From Patescibacteria group bacterium (GTDB taxonomy: Bacteria > Patescibacteriota > Microgenomatia > UBA1400 > MFAQ01): DNA of 7,971 bases. The notes under the pieces are model-generated. The model worked only from the letters and a program-made list of their open reading frames with translations, was not told the DNA's origin and ran no database searches. The stretch is from positions 1 to 7,971 of the forward strand of contig JAHJQJ010000020.1 of the NCBI GenBank assembly GCA_018819325.1, in the 5' to 3' direction. Every line of letters starts with the position of its first letter. Position 1 is the first letter of the stretch. This document shows positions 1-6,291 of the stretch, one piece after another. The translations under genes and the position numbers were made by a program.

Positions 1-1267
1 AATACCACATTCCAACATCCGTCGGCGCAAACAAAAAAGAAGTTGCCGTCGTAGTCGTCCTTCTTGTAGTCGCCTCAATAAACTGATTAGCATAAACTAA
101 ATAATTCCTTACACCAGCTCCACAGTCCTCCCCCCAACTACCCACCCCATTCCAATCCAAAGTCACCGTCAAACCAGTCTCAGTCCCATTCGCCGGACTA
201 GTCAAAACAGGCACACCAGGGCTGGTAGGTGCACACATATTAAAACTTTCAACACAATTGCCATCAGCCCGAGAAAATCCACCATCCGCCAGACCAAAGT
301 AACCATTAACCTGAATATTAACTGGATAACCGCCTCCCCAATTCAAATCAGGATAGTTTAACTCACTATAATTAATAGTAAAAGTAGCACTATTGCCGCT
401 TACCGTACAACCAGAACTTGACCCATCGGCATAACATATTCTTGAATAATGAGTAGTACCCGTAAACCAAATAGGCTTAGGATTACCCCCATCAAGATTA
501 TCCTTATTATAAAAAGCAAGCGAAAAATAATTTATCGTTGACTCGGGGGGGCTACCAGTAACCGTAATCACAAGTGAACTATCCTTAACAAGAACAGTGG
601 TATCAATCGCAGAACTAACACAAACAGCAGGACGGCAAGCAGGAACTTCATCATCTATACACTGATATTCCGTCGGCAAACAACCCGCCGGAGTATAGCT
701 TCTTGTCTGCCTCATTTGATCAGTTTCACATTCATTATTCCAACCACAAGCATCATCCACCCACCCCCCCTCCGTACAAGGATCATCCTGCCCGCTACAA
801 GTACAAGCCCCGTCACCATTCCCGTCCTGACACGTCCCATTATTAACACAAGCATCGCCTATATCTTTCCCCTGACACGATGCCGCCGATGAATCATTAC
901 AATCCGGCACATTCCCCCAACTACAAGTATCAGAAAAATGCGTCTGCCCAGGCAAACACGACTGTGGATTACAACCATAAACTCCATTCTTCCACCCCAA
1001 GATACACCCCGTGGTATAAGAATCGAAACAAGAATCAGGACCACGAACACAAGTTCCCAAACCTCTATTAGCACAATAAGGATCAGATGATCCACTACAC
1101 AATTCACTATGATCCCCAGAACAATACCAAACCTGATCTACAATATTACAGCACTCAGCCTCACCACTGCAAGCCCACACCTCACCATCAACTTTAAATA
1201 ACCATCCCACCAACACCACTCCTAATATCACTAATTTTAAAAACCCATTCTTTTTTTCTTTACTCAC
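1..1267 (-). CDS. Secreted Cys-rich protein with FnIII-like region (3' end beyond window)
   Basis: One frame is open for 422 codons from a GTG at 1267 to the left edge, so the C-terminus is missing. An in-frame TAA lies two codons before the GTG, so no longer start is possible. The N-terminus (MSKEKKNGFLKLVILG) has a Lys-rich n-region and a hydrophobic core at about residues 9-24. Signal peptidase could cut after VWA, just before Cys33. Residues 33-216 hold 25 cysteines, with EGF-like spacing such as CVNNGTCQDGNGDGACTC, which implies a disulfide-rich extracellular module. A beta-rich region follows (about 220-340), and from about residue 346 a fibronectin-III-like domain (SPGVPVLTSPANGTE, then LDWNGV). 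It lies 16 bp after the 184-aa membrane protein and is probably the last known member of that operon. Secretion is well supported; the function (adhesin or surface-layer component) is inference. Confidence 0.85.
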   Translation of the reverse strand, partial: MSKEKKNGFLKLVILGVVLVGWLFKVDGEVWACSGEAECCNIVDQVWYCSGDHSELCSGSSDPYCANRGLGTCVRGPDSCFDSYTTGCILGWKNGVYGCNPQSCLPGQTHFSDTCSWGNVPDCNDSSAASCQGKDIGDACVNNGTCQDGNGDGACTCSGQDDPCTEGGWVDDACGWNNECETDQMRQTRSYTPAGCLPTEYQCIDDEVPACRPAVCVSSAIDTTVLVKDSSLVITVTGSPPESTINYFSLAFYNKDNLDGGNPKPIWFTGTTHYSRICYADGSSSGCTVSGNSATFTINYSELNYPDLNWGGGYPVNIQVNGYFGLADGGFSRADGNCVESFNMCAPTSPGVPVLTSPANGTETGLTVTLDWNGVGSWGEDCGAGVRNYLVYANQFIEATTRRTTTTATSFLFAPTDVGMWY

Positions 1268-1283
1268 GCCTTAATCATACTAA

Positions 1284-1838
1284 TTAATCAAGCCTTATGG
1301 TTACTGGAAAACTGGCTTTCTTAGTTCGCTCACCCACCAGCTCATCAATTCTCTCCTGCACGGCCTCATTTTTCACCACCTTCAACCTATCAAAAGAGTT
1401 TAATATCGCCCAGTACACCAGCCTATTCGTCTCTTTTTCATCTCCACTAGCAATCACCAAAGGCGATACATATATCTTAACCAGTTCCTCGTCTCCATCA
1501 ATCTCCCAACCAAATCCAGCCGCCGTATTTCCATCTCCTCCTCTTAGTCTGACTTTTACCACACCCACATCACTCACCAACTCAAAAACCATTTTTCCCA
1601 CCTCCAAATTATTTGTCTCTCCCCCCACATCCTTATACACCATTTTTCCCACCTCCAACCTCCTTAAATCTTTTTTTAAACTCAACGAATTTATCTTAAA
1701 ACCGCTTACTCCTTCCATACTTATCTTAGTCTCAAACCTCAACCCTCCTCCATTTATTCTATACCAGCCCCAAACAATATACCCCACCAACACCAATAAT
1801 AAAATAGTTCCACCCACCCAAAATATCTTTTCTCTCAC
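1284..1838 (-). CDS. Single-pass membrane-anchored hypothetical protein (184 aa)
   Basis: Starts at a GTG (1838), with an in-frame TAG two codons upstream and an AGGG directly before the start. Later Met codons would remove the membrane segment, so the GTG is preferred. MREK is followed by a hydrophobic helix at about residues 5-26 (from IFWVGG to the WGWY at its end), then about 155 polar residues. By the positive-inside rule the C-terminal part should lie outside the cytoplasm. The domain is beta-strand-rich in appearance and carries a short internal repeat, LEVGKMV at 61-67 and again at 78-84. I do not recognise a family. It sits 27 bp after the 820-aa gene and 16 bp before the Cys-rich secreted gene, so the three are probably co-transcribed and may serve the same surface structure. 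Confidence 0.75.
   Translation of the reverse strand: MREKIFWVGGTILLLVLVGYIVWGWYRINGGGLRFETKISMEGVSGFKINSLSLKKDLRRLEVGKMVYKDVGGETNNLEVGKMVFELVSDVGVVKVRLRGGDGNTAAGFGWEIDGDEELVKIYVSPLVIASGDEKETNRLVYWAILNSFDRLKVVKNEAVQERIDELVGERTKKASFPVTIRLD
1588..1658 (-). repeat. In-frame 20-bp direct repeat, 51-bp period
   Basis: The 20 bases at 1588-1607 recur exactly at 1639-1658. The 51-bp spacing equals 17 codons, so the reading frame is kept and the peptide LEVGKMV appears twice. This suggests a small internal duplication of a beta-strand/turn unit in the 184-aa membrane protein. The stretch between the copies is not obviously repeated. Confidence 0.75.
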
Positions 1839-1865
1839 ACCCTAAAGTCTAGCACAAATAAATCA

Positions 1866-4328
1866 CTACCTGTTCAAAACATCTACCTGTACAGCTCTTC
1901 TAATCTTCCACTCGGAAATATTATAAAAATCCAACAAACCAAGCATAATTTTTTGAATCTTCGATCTTTCCTGTTTATTTATCACCATGTTCTCTGGAAC
2001 ATCAAACCCAAGATATCCAGCAAATGATGAATCTTTAACCCCTCCCATAGTAGACATTTTAATTTTCAACACCCCATCATCTGCTCTACAATCTACATAT
2101 CTAGCCTCAGCAACCTCTGTCCAAGTTATCTCCAACCCCTTAGACACATCCCACTCAACACCATCAACATCAATTAGTGCTGTCTCTCCTCTGCTTAGCA
2201 AATCTCTCATTTCTCCCACCGTCATATTTTCCTCATTATTCAAGTTATATAACTCCGTGGCTAATCGAATTACATACGCTTCCATAATTGCTTCACCGCT
2301 TTCTAAGTTTCTTTCAGATTCATCAATAAGTGCAATAAAATTATTGTCTTCCATCTGATTAAGATCCTGTGTACCAGGACCTACCCACAATTCACCCTCA
2401 TCCCTAAATCTTATTACCGCCTGATCAACATAATGTTTCACCCCACCCCCACCTGCCACCGTCCAAGACTCCTCATACTCTCCCATTTTGGTCGCAAAAG
2501 CAATCGGCATTAAAGTATTTTTTGACGTATCTGTCACCGAATACCAAACAGATTCTCCATAATCAGCCTTACTAAAATCCGCCCAAGCTATTTTATTTCC
2601 CTCACCATCCAAAGCTATCAAGTGCAAGTGCCTTTCATCCGAATATCTAATTTCAAAATCACCCTGCTCTCGCCTAACTAATTCATTTTGATCATTATAA
2701 TACCAAAGCTCAGGCATCCCCGCCCTCACCTCTGCCTCAACCTCTACTTCCATTTCTTCATATTGATACCCCTCTCCCAACGATCCCGACTCAACAGGCA
2801 TCAACATACGCAATACCTTTATAGCCCCATCTGGTAACTCAACTGGCAAACCCTCCACACCCTCACCCCCCAACTCAGACAAAGGAATAAAAAACACACC
2901 CGAACCATCATCTTCCTCACCAGGCACCGGTGTCAAATACAACCCCAAATCCCTTGCCCCACCAACCCCAGTAAAGTACCAACCAACCACTCCATCCTCT
3001 CCATCCTCCCTCTCACCCTTCATCCACCCATCCCCATAATTCATATACACTTCCCCAGTCTCTGTAACAACTAGTTGAGCTTCTCGCCCTCCATCAACCT
3101 CTATAGACATTATCTCCACATCCGTTAACAAACAATCTACCCCTGTCTGACCCACAAATCCATCCCAATCAAAATTCTCAACCGGCTCCACCGTTGCCGT
3201 TGGCGCCTCCGGCACCTTTTGAATCACAGGCTCCTCCGTTTCCTCCAAAGGTGCAACCGTCTTCTCCACAGGCTCCTCCGTTTCTTCCTCCAAAGACTCC
3301 ACCTCCTCCCCCGTAGGCGCAATTGGCGCTGGCACAGACCCAGACTCCGCAGGTAATGATTCAACTCCACGACCAGCTTCACACCCATCCATCCAAACCC
3401 CAATCTCTGGCCCAAACAATTCAATAGCATTAGTTTTTAAAGCATCTCTCTGTTCATCTGTTAATAATTTTCCAGCCAATACATCAAACGCCCGCCCAAC
3501 ATCAATTGATGTTCCGCTAGCAATAGTTAAACCAGCTAAAGCAAAATCACCCCATTTATTTTGCCCGGTTTTCCTATTCACAGCTTGCTGATTATCCCTA
3601 TTTCTACTACCACCATCAAACTCTGTTGCTATGGGCACAGAACCTACACTAGCCTCTACAGGCCTGGCCCCTTTAGATTTATCAAGAAAGGCTTGATACT
3701 TTCCACTAACAAATTCTAAAACAGGGCTTTCTTTCTCAATATCATCGGGTTCATGATGTAAATCAGATTTAAAATCTTCAGGTTTTGGCAAAAAAGCTAA
3801 ACCAATTCTTCTTTGCACGCGGTTTAAATCAAGCAAGGTTTGTTTAGTTCGTAAAGTTCTTTTTAATCTTTTTTCCTCGACTCCAGATAACTCAACTACC
3901 CCCCGATCATTTTCCTCTAGTAATCTCCTAATTCCAGCCATTTCAAGAACAAACGCTTGTTCTGGCACAACTAAATCTCTTAAAACCCTTATAGCTCCCT
4001 CTTTCTTCCCCTCATCACTCACTACTCCACCAGTATCTACTACCATTTTAGGGGGGTATTCTGATCCAAAAGCATATACTCTCATCTTTCCAGTTTTCGG
4101 TTCAGGCAAAACAAGCATTCTTTTCTCCCACCACTCTCCATATTCTTCAGAATTTAATTCAGGTCCAATTGTTGAACATCTTGTTGTTCTTACCCTCAAT
4201 TTACAAGTACGTAACCCTGGCAAACCCAAGGCTTCAATATCCTCTTGAAAAGGATCAGGAAAAATAACTGACGCATTAACAACTTCTTGCTCTGCTCCCC
4301 CTGCTCTCCGCTCAATATTTGTTGACAT
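1866..4328 (-). CDS. Large orphan cytoplasmic protein (820 aa) with acidic Pro/Glu linker
   Basis: ATG at 4328 with AGGG five bases upstream; stop TAG at 1866-1868. There is no signal peptide or membrane segment, so it should be cytoplasmic unless exported by an unusual route. Three parts can be seen. The N-terminal part (about 1-320) is mixed alpha/beta with a basic helical stretch at about 150-175 (EEKRLKRTLRTKQTLLDLNR). A low-complexity linker (about 320-385) is rich in Glu, Pro, Thr and Val and repeats EETEEPV at 348-354 and 362-368. The C-terminal part (about 390-820) is acidic and beta-rich, with Tyr/Trp-rich segments such as ELWYYNDQNELVRREQGDFE, and ends in a basic helix (KIRRAVQVDVLNR). 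I recognise no domain family. It is the first gene of an operon whose next two genes encode membrane and secreted proteins, so a scaffold or regulator of a surface structure is conceivable but unproven. Confidence 0.8.
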   Translation of the reverse strand: MSTNIERRAGGAEQEVVNASVIFPDPFQEDIEALGLPGLRTCKLRVRTTRCSTIGPELNSEEYGEWWEKRMLVLPEPKTGKMRVYAFGSEYPPKMVVDTGGVVSDEGKKEGAIRVLRDLVVPEQAFVLEMAGIRRLLEENDRGVVELSGVEEKRLKRTLRTKQTLLDLNRVQRRIGLAFLPKPEDFKSDLHHEPDDIEKESPVLEFVSGKYQAFLDKSKGARPVEASVGSVPIATEFDGGSRNRDNQQAVNRKTGQNKWGDFALAGLTIASGTSIDVGRAFDVLAGKLLTDEQRDALKTNAIELFGPEIGVWMDGCEAGRGVESLPAESGSVPAPIAPTGEEVESLEEETEEPVEKTVAPLEETEEPVIQKVPEAPTATVEPVENFDWDGFVGQTGVDCLLTDVEIMSIEVDGGREAQLVVTETGEVYMNYGDGWMKGEREDGEDGVVGWYFTGVGGARDLGLYLTPVPGEEDDGSGVFFIPLSELGGEGVEGLPVELPDGAIKVLRMLMPVESGSLGEGYQYEEMEVEVEAEVRAGMPELWYYNDQNELVRREQGDFEIRYSDERHLHLIALDGEGNKIAWADFSKADYGESVWYSVTDTSKNTLMPIAFATKMGEYEESWTVAGGGGVKHYVDQAVIRFRDEGELWVGPGTQDLNQMEDNNFIALIDESERNLESGEAIMEAYVIRLATELYNLNNEENMTVGEMRDLLSRGETALIDVDGVEWDVSKGLEITWTEVAEARYVDCRADDGVLKIKMSTMGGVKDSSFAGYLGFDVPENMVINKQERSKIQKIMLGLLDFYNISEWKIRRAVQVDVLNR

Positions 4329-4336
4329 ATAACCCT

Positions 4337-4365
4337 ATATTAAATTATTAATCACCATTTGTCAA
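4337..4365 (-). promoter_or_regulatory. Sigma70-type promoter of the 820-aa operon
   Basis: On the minus strand a perfect -35 TTGACA (4360-4365) is separated by 17 bp from a -10 TAATAT (4337-4342). Transcription would start near 4330, only about two bases before the ATG at 4328, giving an almost leaderless mRNA. The AGGG that could act as ribosome binding site (4333-4336) would then lie upstream of the transcript. Confidence 0.7.
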
Positions 4366-4379
4366 GCTATAAGCTACTA

Positions 4380-4398
4380 TTGCACTTCGGAAGTGCAA
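4380..4398. repeat. Palindrome TTGCACTT-CGG-AAGTGCAA of repeated unit, copy A
   Basis: An 8-bp perfect inverted repeat with a 3-base loop. It lies 14 bp beyond the T-tract of the neighbouring terminator and 14 bp upstream of the -35 of the 820-aa operon promoter. Copy B has the matching palindrome TGCACCT-CCA-AGGTGCA at the same relative place, where one T-A pair has become C-G. Possible roles are a protein-binding operator, a second RNA hairpin or a recombination site. Confidence 0.7.
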
Positions 4399-4412
4399 GT
4401 TTCCCAAACCAC

Positions 4413-4435
4413 AAAAAAGACCACGCTCAGCGCAG
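4413..4435 (-). terminator. Intrinsic terminator after the small frame, copy A
   Basis: The minus-strand RNA folds as CTGCGC-TGA-GCGTGG (4421-4435), six pairs including two G-U wobbles, followed by TCTTTTTT (4413-4420). Read from the plus strand the same stem would have two C-A mismatches, so the structure belongs to a minus-strand transcript. It begins one base after the TAG of the 29-codon frame. It should also stop transcripts from the Nudix operon before they enter the 820-aa operon. Confidence 0.8.
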
Positions 4436-4436
4436 C

Positions 4437-4526
4437 CTACTTCCCCACCTCTTTTTCCAGAGGAAAACATTCCCCCATTGAAACTAACTGTCCTTTGTTG
4501 TTCCACTTACACTCATAGTATACCAT
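4437..4526 (-). CDS. Possible 29-aa protein in repeated unit, copy A
   Basis: ATG at 4524-4526, TAG at 4437-4439. The peptide begins MVYYECKWNN, continues KGQLVSMGE and ends CFPLEKEVGK, with cysteines at positions 6 and 20. The composition is protein-like, the frame is intact in both copies and the stop sits one base before the terminator hairpin, which argues for a tiny gene. Against this, there is no Shine-Dalgarno sequence, and identity between copies is complete at synonymous positions, so coding constraint cannot be shown. The block could instead be a small structured RNA: it contains the hairpin TTTTCC-TCT-GGAAAA (4453-4467), which competes with CCTCT/AGAGG (4448-4463). I do not recognise the peptide family. 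Confidence 0.45.
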   Translation of the reverse strand: MVYYECKWNNKGQLVSMGECFPLEKEVGK

Positions 4527-4611
4527 ATATGCAAATCAGCAATTTTGGAAAAAGTTTATTATATTTAGGAGGTACTTGACACAAAACCCATTCCCAAAAC
4601 TCTGAATTCAT
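4513..4611 (-). other. Short open frame (32 aa) running into repeated unit, copy A
   Basis: Starts at ATG 4611 (MNSEFWEWVLCQVPP) and ends CIYGIL at a TGA inside the repeated unit. The last six residues come from the repeat itself. A TATAAT (4610-4615) overlaps the ATG and could be a -10 element for transcription of the unit, but no good -35 lies 17 bp upstream. The frame may be the remnant of a gene interrupted by the unit, or chance. The rest of the 4527-4636 spacer holds nothing else I can support; there is no terminator directly after the Nudix gene. Confidence 0.25.
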
Positions 4612-4636
4612 TATAACTACAGGTATTGACCGAGTA

Positions 4637-5146
4637 CTAAATTCTGAATTTCGTTTCACCTCTCAAATGGTTCCATAGATAAGAAAATAAAACCCAAAAA
4701 AAAGAAATAGGAGTTCTCATTAAATGCAGTATTTCACGTTTCTTATCAATTGTAGATTCTTCTGAAATAAAACTACCGTCAAAGTTAGAAACTTTAATTA
4801 TTCTATTTTTTTCGAACAATGAAATGGGAGAAAGTAACCTTTGGGGACTAACCCATGATAAACTTCTAACCTCTTTTGAATCTAATTTTATAGTACCACC
4901 AACAACTTTGGCCGTATACACATACTTGTAGGATAATCCTAATTTAGATTTCATTACTTTCTTTAAATCTCCGATTTCTAATCCAATTTCCTCATGTACT
5001 TCTCGCATAAGTGCAGTTTCTAATAATTCTCCTTGTTTAACTGTACCACCAGGCATAACCCATATAGGTATATCTGCTCTTTGGGTTAAAAGAACTTCAT
5101 TATGATCATTTGTTATATACGCATGTACACTCGTTTTTACACTCAT
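4637..5146 (-). CDS. Nudix hydrolase
   Basis: A complete Nudix box is present at residues 34-56: G34, E40, then REVHEEIGL at 48-56, matching the pattern G-x5-E-x7-R-E-U-x-E-E-x-G-U. The three glutamates (E49, E52, E53) would bind Mg2+ for cleavage of a nucleoside- or other organic diphosphate. The first strand (SVHAYITNDHNEVLLTQR) and the turn WVMPGG are typical. The core ends at about residue 125; the last 45 residues are unusual and include an aromatic hydrophobic stretch (ISFFWVLFSYLW, 147-158) that could be a membrane or interface helix. The ATG overlaps the TGA of the preceding gene by 4 nt (ATGA), so translation is probably coupled. A GGGG lies six bases before the start. The family is certain, the substrate is not; the operon suggests an isoprenyl diphosphate or nucleotide-sugar. 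Confidence 0.9.
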   Translation of the reverse strand: MSVKTSVHAYITNDHNEVLLTQRADIPIWVMPGGTVKQGELLETALMREVHEEIGLEIGDLKKVMKSKLGLSYKYVYTAKVVGGTIKLDSKEVRSLSWVSPQRLLSPISLFEKNRIIKVSNFDGSFISEESTIDKKREILHLMRTPISFFWVLFSYLWNHLRGETKFRI

Positions 5147-6291
5147 AGTAATACCCCAACTTTTTCTATAACTTGAAGGAAAGTTCTAATATAGTCTGAT
5201 TGTAAATCACTTGAAGATAATGTTTTGTTTTGTAGTAGACAAATTTTTAATGCACTTTCAACGTCTCTATATTTTCGGGTTTTACAAATAACTAACTTCC
5301 CATAATTTGTTTCCAAAATGAAATCTTTCAAATTGCTACAAAAATAATCCGAACATAAAAGACTCAGAAGGATTGCCTTCTTTTTCGAACTAAGCTTAAT
5401 ATAGTCAAATAACTTTAGTTTATTAAATAGAGCATCGTTGCTCCAACGAGAGTCTTCAACTGTGTTTCGCGAGAGTAAAGTTTCATCTATGTGAGGAATA
5501 TCTAGAACAGTGGTATTTATATCGTCCAAGAAAATAGGAATGATGCCTACGGAGTCTAATTGCTCCATATATTGTACCCATTTATCTGTTCTGTTTTCGA
5601 AGGTAACACCAGAGTCTTTGAGTACATTGAAAATCAGTACTTCGAGATCAATTCGAGCAATTAAAGGTGTTTGTTTGGCATACTTGTTGGTATCCTCTAA
5701 CAAGGCATTATTCAGTTGGCTTTCCTCTATTTCATTACGTAAAAATCTATGTAGATATTCTCTATACTGAAGTTTTCTCCTAGAAATATAAAGATCAAGA
5801 GGTTTTTCATTAAACTTTGTGGTTAGTATTGAGGGGTAGAACACTTCATTCATTCCCTTAATTCTTAATCGAGTTTCCCCCACGACTAGACCATCAACAA
5901 GCGAAGTTAAATTGGGCCAAACCCTGGGAGATAAATAATCTACTTCAGATGAATACAAAATATTATTCATCTTTCCGACTAATCCAAGTTGGTTTATTAC
6001 TTTTTTACCAAGGTTTATTTGTAAATCTAAATAGGTAGGAAATACATAAGGAAGCATATGAGAATATTGTGGTATGAATAACCGTATATTATTATTTCTT
6101 TTTATTTCCTGTAGTGCTTGAGGATTTTTTATACTTAAGAAAATCAAGTCCTCCCCAAAGATCGATAAAGTAACCGGAAAACTTATTTTACTAATCAGAT
6201 AATCGAAACGATTAAGATATTCTACTCGTTGTCCAAAAGTCAAACTTAGGTGGTTAAAATTTACATGATATATAAAAGCAACCTTATTCAT
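5143..6291 (-). CDS. GH57-like (beta/alpha)-barrel protein, possible glycosidase
   Basis: I place the start at ATG 6291 (MNKVAFIYHVNFNH; 382 aa), because it overlaps the upstream stop by 8 nt (ATGAATAA). The alternative ATG at 6354 would overlap by 71 nt and add a tail without barrel features. The layout resembles the GH57 / polysaccharide-deacetylase-like fold: a first strand with YHVNFNH (8-14), a second FPVTLSIFGEDL (38-49), a third with PQYSHMLPYVFP (74-85, like the family's xYSHxxLP region), then SSEVDYLSPRVWP (114-126) and ARIDLEVL (212-219). By analogy E116 is a candidate nucleophile and D215 a candidate acid/base. No signal peptide, so it is cytoplasmic. The C-terminal 160 residues are unassigned. 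It lies between the terpenoid-fold gene and the Nudix gene and overlaps both. The assignment is by motif pattern only. Confidence 0.6.
   Translation of the reverse strand: MNKVAFIYHVNFNHLSLTFGQRVEYLNRFDYLISKISFPVTLSIFGEDLIFLSIKNPQALQEIKRNNNIRLFIPQYSHMLPYVFPTYLDLQINLGKKVINQLGLVGKMNNILYSSEVDYLSPRVWPNLTSLVDGLVVGETRLRIKGMNEVFYPSILTTKFNEKPLDLYISRRKLQYREYLHRFLRNEIEESQLNNALLEDTNKYAKQTPLIARIDLEVLIFNVLKDSGVTFENRTDKWVQYMEQLDSVGIIPIFLDDINTTVLDIPHIDETLLSRNTVEDSRWSNDALFNKLKLFDYIKLSSKKKAILLSLLCSDYFCSNLKDFILETNYGKLVICKTRKYRDVESALKICLLQNKTLSSSDLQSDYIRTFLQVIEKVGVLL

Larger units (their letters stand above)
4380..4535 (-). repeat. Repeated unit, copy A (small frame + terminator + palindrome)
   Basis: The 103 bp at 4433-4535 are identical to 7562-7664 in the same orientation. 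The homology extends past the exact block through the T-tract (14 identical bases at 4408-4421) to the palindrome ending at 4380, so the full unit is about 156 bp. Within it, in minus-strand order, are nine leading bases, a 29-codon frame, an intrinsic terminator and a palindrome. The unit sits between the terpenoid/GH57/Nudix operon and the 820-aa operon. The two copies bracket about 3 kb. Confidence 0.9.

Noticed and set aside
880..1107. Open frames on both strands in 859-1107
   Set aside because: Both are out of phase with the long signal-peptide-bearing Cys-rich frame that covers this region without interruption.
1297..1845. 182-codon plus-strand frame
   Set aside because: It mirrors the 184-aa minus-strand gene; its Pro/Ser/Thr-rich composition is that of an antisense shadow, and the minus strand has the better start and membrane helix.
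4517..4525. Extended -10 promoter TGGTATACT inside the repeated unit
   Set aside because: It overlaps the start codon of the 29-codon frame and has no -35; kept only as an alternative under the small-RNA interpretation.
5143..5156. ACTATGAGTGTAA at the Nudix start matches the same 13 bases in both repeated units
   Set aside because: A single shared 13-mer in 8 kb can occur by chance and the similarity does not extend far; noted but not treated as a third copy.
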